Shown here in pieces: positions 45,260 to 55,310 of a stretch of 64,000 nt of DNA. This DNA is from Streptococcus vestibularis (GTDB lineage: Bacteria > Bacillota > Bacilli > Lactobacillales > Streptococcaceae), in contig JAABLG010000007.1 of the NCBI GenBank assembly GCA_010604095.1, forward strand, positions 42,954 through 106,953, read 5' to 3'. Both the position numbers and the translations under genes were made by a program. Under the pieces are notes generated by a model. The model had not been told where the DNA came from. It did no database searches and saw only the letters and a list, made by a program, of their open reading frames with translations. The stretch's first letter is position 1. The number at the start of each line of letters is the position of its first letter.

Positions 45260-46186
45260 TTAAGATAGAATCTGTTGGATTTCTCGTCTGATACTATTTT
45301 TATCTAAACCATATTCCTTAAGAAGATAATCTTGTTGTCCTACTTGGCCAAAACGTTCTTTTATACCAAGTCGGTAAACTGGCGTATTGACTTTGGTCGC
45401 CATCATTTCACAGATTGCACTACCTAAACCACCTATAACATTATGATTTTCAACAGTTAGTACTGGTTTATCTGACAGCAAAGTTTCCACTTCAGGATGA
45501 ATAGGTTTAACACGAAAGAGATCAATGACACCAACCGAATAACCTTCTTTTTCCAAAGAATTCGCTACTTCTAAACAAGATGCAACCATTATTCCAGAAC
45601 AAACCAAAGTGAGGTCGTTTCCTCGTTTAAGCTCTATATATCCTTTAGAGAAATCTTCATCTCCATTATATAGGGGAACTGGTTTTTTCCGAATAGTTCT
45701 AATATATTTTAAGCCACTCAATTGTAAAGTCTGCTGCAATACTGATTCAAATTGCACATCATCACTCACTTCAAAAACGGTAGCATTAGGAACTAATCGA
45801 AGAAGACCAAGTTCCTCAAAAGGCATATGGGTTCCACCATTCATCTCAGCACTAACACCGGCATCTGATCCAATAACAGTTGCACTTAATTGAGCATAGC
45901 CAAGTGAGATAAACAACTGGTCAAATACTCTCCTTGAAGCAAATGGTCCAAACGTATGGAAATAAGGTTTAAACCCTTGGATAGATAAACCAGCAGCAAG
46001 GCCGACCATCTCTGATTCCATGATTCCACCATTAATGTATCGCATGCCAAATGCTTTCCCTAAATTATTTGTTCCCATTGAACTCGATAGATCCGCTTCT
46101 AATGCAACAACTTCCGGATGACTTTTATTAACATCAAGTAGGAAATCTCTGTACACTAGACGCATTTCTTTTGCTTCTCTTTTCAT
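45260..46186 (-). CDS. transketolase, C-terminal subunit
   Basis: A 308-residue protein equal to the C-terminal half of transketolase: the pyrimidine-binding domain (VALEADLSSSMGTNNLG, NGGIMESEMVGLAAGLS, GSDAGVSAEMNGGTHMPFEE) and the transketolase C domain (VLTVENHNVIGGLGSAICEMM). The start overlaps the stop of the N-terminal subunit gene by 4 nt (ATGA), implying translational coupling and a 1:1 complex. It is the last gene of the PTS operon. Confidence 0.93.
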   Translation of the reverse strand: MKREAKEMRLVYRDFLLDVNKSHPEVVALEADLSSSMGTNNLGKAFGMRYINGGIMESEMVGLAAGLSIQGFKPYFHTFGPFASRRVFDQLFISLGYAQLSATVIGSDAGVSAEMNGGTHMPFEELGLLRLVPNATVFEVSDDVQFESVLQQTLQLSGLKYIRTIRKKPVPLYNGDEDFSKGYIELKRGNDLTLVCSGIMVASCLEVANSLEKEGYSVGVIDLFRVKPIHPEVETLLSDKPVLTVENHNVIGGLGSAICEMMATKVNTPVYRLGIKERFGQVGQQDYLLKEYGLDKNSIRREIQQILS

Positions 46187-47040
46187 ACCATATCCTCCAG
46201 CTGCTTACGCAAGTCAAACACTGCTTTTTCTAACATTGCTCTTTGTTCATCTGAAGGGCGTAAATGATGATTAGCGGTCATAGTTTCAAGCTCAGGAATT
46301 CCTTGTCCTTTCACAGTATCTAGGACAATACATTTTGGTTGGTTAGATGTCGAAGATTGCAATTCAATAATCGTATCGTAAATTCCCTTAATATCCGAGC
46401 CATCTACACGAAGTGCCTCAAATCCAAAGGCTTTAAACTTCTCAACAAAGTCACCAGGATTGCAAACTTCCTCTGTCGTCCCATCAAGTTGCTTTTTATT
46501 ATCATCTACAAATACGATCAGATTTCTCAATTTATGATGTGCTGCAAATTGAATTGCTTCCCAACATTGGCCCTCATTTAATTCACCATCACCAACTATT
46601 GTATAAGTAAAATGTAGAGAATCATTTATAATTTGTCCATAAGCTATTCCAGTAGCAACACTAATTCCTTGACCCAAAGAGCCTGTCGTCATATCAACTC
46701 CTGGAGTTAGATTTCTATCTGGATGTGACGGAAGCCGTGTACCATTAGTATTTAAAGAGTGGAGAAAGTCTTTATCAAAAAATCCTTTTAAATAAAGGGT
46801 ACTATATAGAGCAGGACCTGCATGGCCTTTAGATAAGACGAAGTAATCTCGATTCTTCTCCTTAAATAGCTCTGGAGTCATATTCATCACTTTTCCATAT
46901 AAAACGGCAAGTATTTCAACGACAGATAGACTTCCGCCATAATGTCCAAATCCTAAATGATTCAAGGTTTCCAGTGTATTTAATCTAATTTCAGTAGCAA
47001 AAGATTTTAATTCATGTACCTCTTTTGGACTTAGGGCCAT
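46183..47040 (-). CDS. transketolase, N-terminal subunit
   Basis: A 285-residue thiamine-diphosphate-binding half of transketolase: GHYGGSLSVVEILAVLYG, SKGHAGPALYSTLYLKG, and the TPP motif GDGELNEGQCWEAIQFAAHHKLRNLIVFVDDN. Transfers two-carbon units between sugar phosphates. Its linkage to a PTS suggests it handles a pentose or pentulose phosphate generated from the imported substrate. It begins just after the IIC stop. Confidence 0.94.
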   Translation of the reverse strand: MALSPKEVHELKSFATEIRLNTLETLNHLGFGHYGGSLSVVEILAVLYGKVMNMTPELFKEKNRDYFVLSKGHAGPALYSTLYLKGFFDKDFLHSLNTNGTRLPSHPDRNLTPGVDMTTGSLGQGISVATGIAYGQIINDSLHFTYTIVGDGELNEGQCWEAIQFAAHHKLRNLIVFVDDNKKQLDGTTEEVCNPGDFVEKFKAFGFEALRVDGSDIKGIYDTIIELQSSTSNQPKCIVLDTVKGQGIPELETMTANHHLRPSDEQRAMLEKAVFDLRKQLEDMV

Positions 47041-47043
47041 AGC

Positions 47044-48390
47044 TTACTCCTCCTTAGCAGGTGCTTTATGAACGAGAGAAATGCCAACCATAGCTGCAAG
47101 GACAACGATAAGACCAATAATGATACCAGCTTGTGAGCCAACTTGGTTAAGAACACCAAGAATAATTCCTGACAAACCAAAGTCTGCATCTGAGAAGGTA
47201 GAACCTTGGAATCCAAGAGAACCAAGAACCGGCATCAAGAATACTGGCAAGAAGCTAATCAGAACACCTTGTAAAAAGGCACCAATTGTTGCTCCACGAA
47301 CACCACCTGAGGCATTACCAATAACCCCTGCAGTTGCTCCACAGAAGAAATGAGGAACAACACCTGGCAAAATGACAACAGATCCAGTAGCAATCATAAG
47401 GGCCATACTTACCAAACCACCAGCGAAACTAGAGATAAAACCAATTAAGACAGCATTTGGAGCGTATGGATAAACAATCGGACAATCAAGAGCTGGTTTA
47501 GAATTTGGAACCAAGCGTTCAGAAATTCCTTTAAAGGCAGGTACGATTTCACCTAAAATTAAACGAACACCAGCTAGGATGACAAAGACCCCAGCAGCAA
47601 ATTGTCCAGCCAATTGAAGGGCATAAACTAAACCACTAGTACCGCTACTCAATTCTTTTTCAATGTAACCTGAACCTGCAAAAATGGCAACGATTAGATA
47701 GATAATTGACATTGAAATTGTAATACTTACAGTACTATCACGTAAGAATGCTAAACTTTTTGGGAATTTTATATCCTCTGCTGATTTTGATTTATCCCCA
47801 ACAAGACCACCAACAAATCCACTTAACCAATATCCCAATGAACTAAAGTGACCTAGGGCAACTTTATCATTACCAGTTAATTGAACCATGTATTTCTGAA
47901 CGAAAGCTGGCGATAGACTCATGATAATACCTAAAGCTAGACCACCCAATAAAATCAATGGTAAGTTAGTAAATCCAGCAACTGATAGGATTACAGCAAT
48001 CATACATGCCATATACAATGTATGGTGACCTGTCAAAAAGATATATTTAAAACGAGTAAATCTAGCAATAAGGATATTGAAGACCATACCTGCAAACATA
48101 ATCATAGCTGTAGCTGAACCATAAGTTGTCAAAGCAACCGCCACAATCGCTTCATTATTCGGTACAACACCAGATAGATGGAATGCTTTTTCAAACATTG
48201 TTCCAAATGGATTCAAAGAACTTTGAATAATTCCAGCACCACCTGATACAACTAGAAAACCTACAAATGTTTTAATACCACCCTTAATAATATCTGGTAT
48301 TGCTTTCTTTTGAAGCACCAAACCTAGAATAGCAATCAAAGCCACCAATATGGCTGGTGTACTTACAATATCTAATAAGAACTTAATCAT
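47044..48390 (-). CDS. PTS ascorbate-type IIC component (SgaT/UlaA family)
   Basis: A 448-residue membrane permease of the ascorbate-galactitol PTS superfamily, with about eleven TM helices. KFLLDIVSTPAILVALIAILGLVLQKKAIPDIIKGGIKTFVGFLVVSGGAG is the UlaA-type N-terminus split here by no insertion, and AVLIGFISSFAGG and FFCGATAGVIGNASGG are conserved loops. It takes up and phosphorylates its sugar with the adjacent IIB and the IIA domain of the regulator. Ascorbate is the family substrate, but a different sugar is possible given the transketolase. Confidence 0.88.
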   Translation of the reverse strand: MIKFLLDIVSTPAILVALIAILGLVLQKKAIPDIIKGGIKTFVGFLVVSGGAGIIQSSLNPFGTMFEKAFHLSGVVPNNEAIVAVALTTYGSATAMIMFAGMVFNILIARFTRFKYIFLTGHHTLYMACMIAVILSVAGFTNLPLILLGGLALGIIMSLSPAFVQKYMVQLTGNDKVALGHFSSLGYWLSGFVGGLVGDKSKSAEDIKFPKSLAFLRDSTVSITISMSIIYLIVAIFAGSGYIEKELSSGTSGLVYALQLAGQFAAGVFVILAGVRLILGEIVPAFKGISERLVPNSKPALDCPIVYPYAPNAVLIGFISSFAGGLVSMALMIATGSVVILPGVVPHFFCGATAGVIGNASGGVRGATIGAFLQGVLISFLPVFLMPVLGSLGFQGSTFSDADFGLSGIILGVLNQVGSQAGIIIGLIVVLAAMVGISLVHKAPAKEE

Positions 48391-48402
48391 TGATAGAACC
48401 TC

Positions 48403-48687
48403 CTAAATAAGACCCTTTTCTTCACAAATTTTAGTTACTAATTCTTTCAGCTCATCCATATCGATAATGCTATTTAGTACCCTTACATCACCTAGGTGTC
48501 CTGCTGAATCTTCCAAGTCACGTCCAACAATCCAAATATCCGCAGCACTTGGATCTGCTCCACCTAGATCATAGTGTTCAACCTCAACACCAGTCACTCC
48601 TAGTTCGCTAAGAATAGATTCAATATTCATTTGAACCATAAAGCTAGAACCTAATCCTGAACCACACGCTGTACCAATTCTCAACAT
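48403..48687 (-). CDS. PTS ascorbate-type IIB component
   Basis: A 94-residue IIB phospho-carrier. The active-site cysteine is Cys8 in RIGTACGSGLGSSFMVQMNIE, the P-loop pattern of lactose/cellobiose/ascorbate IIB proteins. It accepts phosphate from IIA and passes it to the sugar via IIC. AGGAGG precedes the ATG; the gene lies between the regulator and IIC. Confidence 0.92.
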   Translation of the reverse strand: MLRIGTACGSGLGSSFMVQMNIESILSELGVTGVEVEHYDLGGADPSAADIWIVGRDLEDSAGHLGDVRVLNSIIDMDELKELVTKICEEKGLI

Positions 48688-48690
48688 AAT

Positions 48691-50724
48691 TTAATCCTCC
48701 TGTTGAATAATTTCTTTGATATCATTAAACTCTTGAGCTGTTAACAATCTTTCAACCTTCGCATTATCACGTAAAATCATCGTAAGATGTTTTAATGCTT
48801 TTAGGTGAGTCTGATTATCGACAGCAGCAATACAAATTAATAAACGAATTTCTTGTGCTGGATCATCCAGAAGATAAATTGGATGGTCTAAAACCAGCAT
48901 AGACATCCCCACTTCATTAACACCATCTTCAGGTCTAGCATGAGGAATCGCAATCCCCTTTCCTAAATTTATGAAAGGTCCAAATTCCTCGACCTTTCCA
49001 ATCATTGCTTCTGGGTAGTTGGCAGTAATTTGACCACTTTCTAGCATTGGTTGAGATGCTTTTCGAATAGCATCCTTCCACCCCATTTTTTCTGAACTTC
49101 TTTGAAACATTTTTTCTGTAATTAAATCTTGTAACAAAGGTAACACTTCCTTTCTCTGCATTTCTTCGTATATAAAATTTTTCAGAGCAATGCGTAATTC
49201 TGATTCTTGTGATACTGAAGCAAATCGCTTAATCAACTCAAGCAATCTCTCTAGCTCAATATCTTTAGGATCCATTTCTGGAAAATCTTTTGAGACTAAT
49301 TGCACTAATTGTGAAGATTGCTCAACAGACATCATTACTGATACTAAATACTGAGGTTTTTGAGTCTCAACCTTGACTGTTGAAAATACTAAATCGAATT
49401 CATCATCCTTAAACTCGTGCAAACGATCTACTCGAGTGACTCCGATAAAGCTAACCTGAGGAAATAAAATGCGTAGATTTTCCTTTATCATTAGTGAAGA
49501 ACTCGTACCATTCGGACAAACAATAACCGCTCTGTAGTTTTTTCTAGTCGACGTCTCATTCTTCTTAAGATAACCACCAAAATGAACGACAAAGTATGCT
49601 ATTTCACTATCTGGAATAGGTAAGCCTACAACCTTTGACAATGGCTCTAAGGATTCCTTAACAAATTCAAATAAATCTGGATGCTGTTCTTTTATTCTAT
49701 CTGTATAATCATTTGAACTAGGAAGACCAAATTTTAAGCGATAGTAAACTGGAATCAAATGCTTAATCAAATTTTCTTTGAGCGTGCCTTGCTGAGAAAA
49801 TTGTAAGAGTGAAATACTTTCCATTTTTTCTACAATTTGATCAGTTAAAGTTTTGAAATAAGAAAAATCAACAGAGGTATTTCCTTCAAAACCACTAGAT
49901 AAGAGCCCAGCTATATATTGGCGATCTGATCGAGTAAAATTACTATCAAATCCCCCTAAATCATAAGCATTATCCAATAAAATATCTGCCAAATTACGTA
50001 TCTGAGAAGGAACCTCTATCTCCTCTGAAACTACTCTGGAAACTTTCCTTTGATAACGACATATAATAAGCGTTATTCCATACAAACATTCTTGTAACTT
50101 ATCGGAAATTGGCGTAAGGTGCAAATTTTTTGAATAATCCTGAACAAGTTTATTTAAAATCTCAAAGGTAATGCCATGAGGCCAAGCAGAAATAACATAT
50201 TCAAGTCCCCAAAGTCCGACAGGAGAGTTTAGTAACTCATTAACGACTTTAAAAGCCATCAAATGTTTCTGTTTTTCATCACCAAGTATAATGTATCCTT
50301 GAGATCTAGAATATTCTATATCCAAGTGATAAGTTTGCAGATTCTTTCTCAAAGAACGAATATCAGACAAAGTGGTATTCTTACTAACCTTTAAAAAATC
50401 TTGATAGTGCCAATTCGAAACAAAATCAGTACGACAAAAAGTGTAAAGGTAAATTAAATGTAAACGAATCCTTTTTGGAAGCTGTAATTCTTCAGAACCA
50501 ATTAATGTCGTTATATTTTTTCTGTCGAGTATACCTGTAACATAATACCTCCCTTTATCTTGTTCAATTTTAATTTCACGATTAGAGAGATAGATAGTTA
50601 ATTGATCGATACAATCTCTAACATCTTTTATAGAAAATCGAGTCTTTACAGATAACTCATACAAAGAAAGATTCTGATTAGCCAACAAGGTTATCAAGAC
50701 TACTATAATTTTATGATCAATCAT
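48691..50724 (-). CDS. PRD-containing transcriptional activator with IIA domain
   Basis: A 677-residue BglG/MtlR-type regulator. Domains in order: N-terminal winged helices (about 1-130), two PTS regulation domains (about 190-290 and 300-400), a IIB-like domain with CPNGTSSS (about 407-414), and a C-terminal fructose/mannitol-type IIA domain with the phospho-histidine in IPHARPEDG. As no free IIA gene is present, its IIA domain may serve transport as well. First gene of the operon; overlaps a cre box at its promoter. Confidence 0.92.
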   Translation of the reverse strand: MIDHKIIVVLITLLANQNLSLYELSVKTRFSIKDVRDCIDQLTIYLSNREIKIEQDKGRYYVTGILDRKNITTLIGSEELQLPKRIRLHLIYLYTFCRTDFVSNWHYQDFLKVSKNTTLSDIRSLRKNLQTYHLDIEYSRSQGYIILGDEKQKHLMAFKVVNELLNSPVGLWGLEYVISAWPHGITFEILNKLVQDYSKNLHLTPISDKLQECLYGITLIICRYQRKVSRVVSEEIEVPSQIRNLADILLDNAYDLGGFDSNFTRSDRQYIAGLLSSGFEGNTSVDFSYFKTLTDQIVEKMESISLLQFSQQGTLKENLIKHLIPVYYRLKFGLPSSNDYTDRIKEQHPDLFEFVKESLEPLSKVVGLPIPDSEIAYFVVHFGGYLKKNETSTRKNYRAVIVCPNGTSSSLMIKENLRILFPQVSFIGVTRVDRLHEFKDDEFDLVFSTVKVETQKPQYLVSVMMSVEQSSQLVQLVSKDFPEMDPKDIELERLLELIKRFASVSQESELRIALKNFIYEEMQRKEVLPLLQDLITEKMFQRSSEKMGWKDAIRKASQPMLESGQITANYPEAMIGKVEEFGPFINLGKGIAIPHARPEDGVNEVGMSMLVLDHPIYLLDDPAQEIRLLICIAAVDNQTHLKALKHLTMILRDNAKVERLLTAQEFNDIKEIIQQED

Positions 50725-50744
50725 TTTTTAACCTTTCTACTTAA

Positions 50745-50773
50745 ATTATATGATACCGCTTTCAGATTATAAA
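50745..50773 (-). promoter_or_regulatory. operon promoter with perfect cre site
   Basis: Minus strand TGAAAGCGGTATCA (plus 50751-50764) fits the cre consensus at all 14 positions. It lies directly upstream of TATAAT (plus 50745-50750), inside the promoter, so CcpA would repress. Confidence 0.8.
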
Positions 50774-50923
50774 GCTAATTAGGGCACAATTTAGAGTACT
50801 GTAAAAACTCTGTAGATTGTACCCAAGATAATATTCTAATAGAATGTAAAATAAAGCAACTTACAGAATCGAAACTTTTGAAAAGAAACTAAATTCCTCT
50901 CAGAAATATTTCTTAACAAAAAA

Positions 50924-50957
50924 ACTTAGAAGCTTTCATACTTCTAAGTTTTTTTCT
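50924..50957 (-). terminator. intrinsic terminator of fruA
   Basis: Minus strand AAACTTAGAAG, 8-nt loop, CTTCTAAGTTTTTTT. Confidence 0.9.
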
Positions 50958-50986
50958 TCTTACATAGCCTTTTCAACGTTTTGATT

Positions 50987-53900
50987 TTAGCTGAATAGCC
51001 ATTTTGTCAAAAAGTGCCATGTTTCTTTGGCAATACTTGCAAGGAAGGTTGAGAGACTAAATGCGTTGAATTTTTTGAGGAGATTCTCAACAAGTGGAGC
51101 GACAGTCTTAGGTGTTTCCACTGGAGTGTTACTTTCTTCTTGCTTACCAGTATTATCCTGAGATGAATCTGGCACTGTGTTTGTACTGTCGTGACCATTA
51201 TTTTGCCCAGTTGGTTCAGGCTCTGGAGCAACCTCAGGCTGATGCTCAGGTTCAACTGGTTTATTTTCCGGATTTGGCTCTGGACTTGGTTCTGGCTGAG
51301 GATCAGGTTTGATTGGTTCGTCAGTAGTGTCACTGCTTGTGTTTGTCATTTTTTCAGTTACGAAGAAGTTTTTGAATTCTACTGCTCCATCCCAAAGACC
51401 GACACCTACATGGGCTTGATTGAAGTAATTATCCACAGCATCAAATTGATGATGGAGCACTTCCTTACCATCGACATAGACTGTCATGGTGTCCTTGCCC
51501 TTTTCAACCTTGACATGGTGGTACTGACCGTCATTGATGGCCTTATCCAAATGAGCTTCAGCGATGGTTTCACCTCCAAAACGGAAGAGACGAACAGTAT
51601 CATTGTCAGCAAATTGGACAGAGTAGGCACGACCTGGTTCTTCACGTTCCGCAGCTACAAAGAGGTTGACCAAACCATGTTGGTATTTGACATCGATATC
51701 ATAGTCAAATTGCTTGAAGCCATTACTTTCATAGGCCATGAAGAAGTCATTGGCACTGACATTGCTGTCGTAAAGGGTATCGTCATCAATATACCAATTA
51801 CCAGTGACAGCTTTCAAACCTTTAAGGTTGGTCGCAAAATTATTGAGAGTGATGGCAATCTTAAAAGTCTTACTCAATGAAGGATTTTCAACTGAGGTTG
51901 CTGTGACAGTGAGATGACCTTTATGAAGAGCTTTGAGAGAAAGTTTATTGTCATGTTCAGTGAATGTCACCAAACTTGGATCACTAACTGTCCAACTCAC
52001 ATCTTGCTCTTCAGAAGCTGGTGCCAGGTAAACCTGCAAGTCCTTACTTTGACCAACTTCGAGGGTCAAGTCACCTGCAACTATGGTGTTCATGGCAACG
52101 GCCTTAGTGACTTCCTTCTTGTCAGTCCAAGTACTCTTAATTGGGTAGATAGCAATATTTGCTTTGGCTGGACCACCTTCAACCAAGACGCTCGCTCCAA
52201 CGGCTCTTGGGCTTGGGAAAATCTGATTGGCACCAGCTACCGTATTGCCCTTAGCAAAGACTTCCACACTCGCACGGTCCACATAAAGATGCAAATCAAT
52301 AGAACCATCTTCATTGCGAGTCACTTGTTGGCTATTAACCTTAGCAAAGGCATCAGAAAGAATTGTCCCAGATTGGCTACGGTCAATAGACAAAGTTTCC
52401 TTGGTTAAATCGTAAACGACCTTTGTAGCTTGACCATCACCGACGCGAAGGTTAAATCCAACTGCAGTCGTGTCCTTACCTGGTACAAAGTGAGAAACCA
52501 CTTCATAAGTATCACCTGAGAAATCTTTAAGCAGTTCATTGTCAGAAGCTACTCTGACATTTTCAAAATACTGGGCATTATCTGTATCACGAAGGCTTTC
52601 ATAGGCCTTAACAGGTGTTTGTGTTAAGAGGTAACGGTCGCCTGATTTAACCAAACCAAGGTCAAGGTTAAGGTTAAAGGTACCATTAAATTTTTGACCA
52701 ACAGTATCTGCAACTAGATTGCAATAATCTTCCCAAGTGTTCATCCAGTTGATTTCAGTCAATTGCGGGATGTTTGGATGGTCAGCTGTCCCAAAATCAT
52801 GAACATAGTAAGTCATGGCAGCATAGGAATCCTTACCAAAATTCATGATTTCATCATGGTCTTGGTAAACTTCATCAGCTACAAAGGCCCACTTACCATC
52901 CACTTGTTTAAAGTCTCCAACCTTGTAAGAACGACCACCACGTGAGAGAACCCACTTGAGTGCCCCATCATTGGCCACAATTGGATAGAGGTCAGGACAT
53001 TCTGTATGCAAATCCTTATAGGTTGTTTCAACCTGCCAGTTCTTCAAATCTGGTGAGGAATAAATGCGGAGTGGACCACCAGCAAGGACCATAAACCATT
53101 GGTTATCCCAGCGAAAGACCTTAGGGTCACGGAAATCTTGGTTTTGAAGAGGATCTTGAGACCAGTCAGCAACCACCTTGTCATATTTCTGCCAAGTTCT
53201 ACCCTCGTCCTCACTATAGGCGATTTCAATCCGTTGCCCATTACCATTCGAAGTGATAATAGCTACCAGACCACCCTCCGAAGATTTGAAGAGGCCTGAG
53301 CTATTGGTACTATCAACCACGACAGAGCCTGAGAACATGTGACCTGTTGCATCTGGATAGAAGGCTATCGGCTCCTCATCCCAATGAAGCAAATCTCGAC
53401 TAGTCGCATGGGCCCAGTGCATTGGACCCCATTTGGTATCATCGTAAAATTGATAGAAGAGATGATAACGTCCCTTGTAGAAGACCAAGCCATTAGGGTC
53501 ATTAGCCCAGCCATCCTTAACAGAATAATGATACTGATCACGGTAAAGCTCGTTGTAATAGACATCATCACTCTGCCTGCGATGGATATTGACACGGTAG
53601 GTCAAGGTCACAGGACGGCCAAGCGAATCGGTCACACTACTTTCAATGGTAAAGTAATTGGCATCGACAGCCACTGGCAATTGAGAAATATCTGTGTAAA
53701 CATTTCCCTTGGCATCTTCAACCTTAATGACAGCATTTGGATTATGCTTAGTGATGTCAAAGCCTACTGTCTCAGCATTGTGTCCCACATATTGAATATG
53801 AAGCGGTTCTTCGGAGAAGAATTGGGCTTGTTTTTCAACGGAACCTGTCTTTGAAGTCACTACGAGATTGTCAATCAAAGGAAGACTCTCATCGTCAAGA

Positions 53901-54895
53901 TTGACATAACGGGTGTTTTTGAAAATAACATTGGCATTCCAATTAAGAAGTCCAAAATAACCTTCTGGAAGAACTTGAGGTTGGCCCTTGTCACTTTTTT
54001 GAAGAACAGAATCGCCTGTACTTGCGACAAGCACATCATTGACATAGTAAGATAGCCATTGATTAGCCGCAACTACTCTAAGATTATAGGTTTCATCAGC
54101 AGTTGGTGTCACATCTTTTTCATCTACAAGTTGAATATCCTGATTATTGACCCAACGCCAAAACTTAACCTTATGGTTCCCAGAGTCCACATTGACCCCG
54201 TACATATTTTTGTCACTGCTATCATTGTTGCCACGGAAAATGAGGGCAGCTGCACCACCAACTTCCTTGAAGGTCACATCCGTAGAATAAACAAAATTTT
54301 TACCTTCAGATTTAGAATAAAGGAAAGAGTCTCCCTTGTCTTTGGCTTCTGAATGAATGCCATCAGCCTTCATTTCCCAGTGACCATTTTGATCTGCGGT
54401 CATCCCTTCAAGATTGGTAACTGCTTCATTATTAGGCAAATCCGTTTTATCTTCTGTCACATGAACAGGACTTGTACTATTGGTTTCAACTGGCGTTTCT
54501 TGACTAGTCTGGTTCAAATCAGCTTCTTGCGTTTGGTTAGGTACTTTCTCAGCCTCACTAGCCTGTGTTTGGACTTCTTTTGGCTGATTAGGACTAGGCT
54601 GAGTGGGATTCTCTTGAGCTGTTTTAGTAGATTCGGAAACAAGAGACGGGCTAGGCTCTATCACTTGGGGGACTTCTTTGGTCGTGCTAGGAGCAAGCTC
54701 CGCTTGAGGAGCAACTTGATGATCAGTCTGAGCTACCACCTCCTGAGGTATTGGGCTCACAGTTGCCTGTTCCACTTGGTCCGCATATACAGGACCAGCC
54801 AGGGCCAAGCCTGCAAAACTTACCAAGGCACAGCCATAGACCCATGTCTTCCCACTTTTACGCATAAACCAATTTTTACAAACAGTATCATTCAT
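50987..54895 (-). CDS. fruA: secreted fructan beta-fructosidase (fructanase)
   Basis: A 1302-residue exported GH32 enzyme that releases fructose from levan, inulin and sucrose. The signal peptide is of the KxYKxGKxW type (FMRKSGKTWVYGCALVSFAG), followed by a Pro/Glu/Thr-rich linker to about 150. A beta-sandwich domain (about 160-335) precedes the GH32 five-blade propeller: nucleophile Asp466 in WANDPNG, Asp590 in FRDP, acid/base Glu632 in TECPDL. Then come the GH32 C-terminal domain, a Big_2-like Ig domain, a second beta-sandwich and a Pro/Glu repeat region. The C-terminus (LLKKFNAFSLSTFLASIAKE...) has no LPXTG. Confidence 0.95.
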   Translation of the reverse strand: MNDTVCKNWFMRKSGKTWVYGCALVSFAGLALAGPVYADQVEQATVSPIPQEVVAQTDHQVAPQAELAPSTTKEVPQVIEPSPSLVSESTKTAQENPTQPSPNQPKEVQTQASEAEKVPNQTQEADLNQTSQETPVETNSTSPVHVTEDKTDLPNNEAVTNLEGMTADQNGHWEMKADGIHSEAKDKGDSFLYSKSEGKNFVYSTDVTFKEVGGAAALIFRGNNDSSDKNMYGVNVDSGNHKVKFWRWVNNQDIQLVDEKDVTPTADETYNLRVVAANQWLSYYVNDVLVASTGDSVLQKSDKGQPQVLPEGYFGLLNWNANVIFKNTRYVNLDDESLPLIDNLVVTSKTGSVEKQAQFFSEEPLHIQYVGHNAETVGFDITKHNPNAVIKVEDAKGNVYTDISQLPVAVDANYFTIESSVTDSLGRPVTLTYRVNIHRRQSDDVYYNELYRDQYHYSVKDGWANDPNGLVFYKGRYHLFYQFYDDTKWGPMHWAHATSRDLLHWDEEPIAFYPDATGHMFSGSVVVDSTNSSGLFKSSEGGLVAIITSNGNGQRIEIAYSEDEGRTWQKYDKVVADWSQDPLQNQDFRDPKVFRWDNQWFMVLAGGPLRIYSSPDLKNWQVETTYKDLHTECPDLYPIVANDGALKWVLSRGGRSYKVGDFKQVDGKWAFVADEVYQDHDEIMNFGKDSYAAMTYYVHDFGTADHPNIPQLTEINWMNTWEDYCNLVADTVGQKFNGTFNLNLDLGLVKSGDRYLLTQTPVKAYESLRDTDNAQYFENVRVASDNELLKDFSGDTYEVVSHFVPGKDTTAVGFNLRVGDGQATKVVYDLTKETLSIDRSQSGTILSDAFAKVNSQQVTRNEDGSIDLHLYVDRASVEVFAKGNTVAGANQIFPSPRAVGASVLVEGGPAKANIAIYPIKSTWTDKKEVTKAVAMNTIVAGDLTLEVGQSKDLQVYLAPASEEQDVSWTVSDPSLVTFTEHDNKLSLKALHKGHLTVTATSVENPSLSKTFKIAITLNNFATNLKGLKAVTGNWYIDDDTLYDSNVSANDFFMAYESNGFKQFDYDIDVKYQHGLVNLFVAAEREEPGRAYSVQFADNDTVRLFRFGGETIAEAHLDKAINDGQYHHVKVEKGKDTMTVYVDGKEVLHHQFDAVDNYFNQAHVGVGLWDGAVEFKNFFVTEKMTNTSSDTTDEPIKPDPQPEPSPEPNPENKPVEPEHQPEVAPEPEPTGQNNGHDSTNTVPDSSQDNTGKQEESNTPVETPKTVAPLVENLLKKFNAFSLSTFLASIAKETWHFLTKWLFS

Positions 54896-55026
54896 GACTC
54901 TTCTCCTTCTTTAGAGCAACATTAAATGTTAACTCAGTTTTCATAAAAATTCAAAGTCAATACATTCGCCTTTATTAATAAGCCTATCAAAGTTTCCGGA
55001 AATATCTTTAGGGTTTACATTAAAAA

Positions 55027-55065
55027 GGTAAACGCTTACTTTTAATATCATTATAGCACTATAAT
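55027..55065 (-). promoter_or_regulatory. fruA promoter with cre-like site and palindrome
   Basis: TATAAT with TGC extension on the minus strand (plus 55050-55055). Just downstream, AGTAAGCGTTTACC (plus 55027-55040) matches 12 of 14 cre positions. ATTATAG-CA-CTATAAT (55050-55065) is a palindrome over the -10. The leader before the fruA ATG is about 140 nt and holds no ORF that I trust. Confidence 0.6.
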
Positions 55066-55143
55066 CTGAAAATGCCATCTTTTTCTGTAATATTTTTCAT
55101 ATAAATGAAAAACTTCCGAATTTGCCATTCGAAAGTCTCTTGC

Positions 55144-55248
55144 TTATGCTAAATCTGAGCCTGTTAGTAGGCTATTTCCAATAATACCAATGGTTACAAT
55201 AGCAATCCCTAAGAATCCCAAAAGGCTAGGTAAAAGCAGCCAGTAAAA
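55144..55248 (-). pseudogene. hydrophobic C-terminal fragment of a lost membrane protein
   Basis: An open stretch of 34 codons ending in TAA reads FYWLLLPSLLGFLGIAIVTI then GIIGNSLLTGSDLA. It looks like the last TM helix of a permease. There is no start codon or ribosome site, and a stop lies just upstream. Together with the adjacent IS30 copy it suggests a decayed gene. The rest of 55066-55310 shows nothing further. Confidence 0.4.
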
Positions 55249-55310
55249 TCAAAAGGCTAGCACTCCTTCATCCAGAACCCACCCGAAAGATTCATTTTTC
55301 GATTAAAAAT

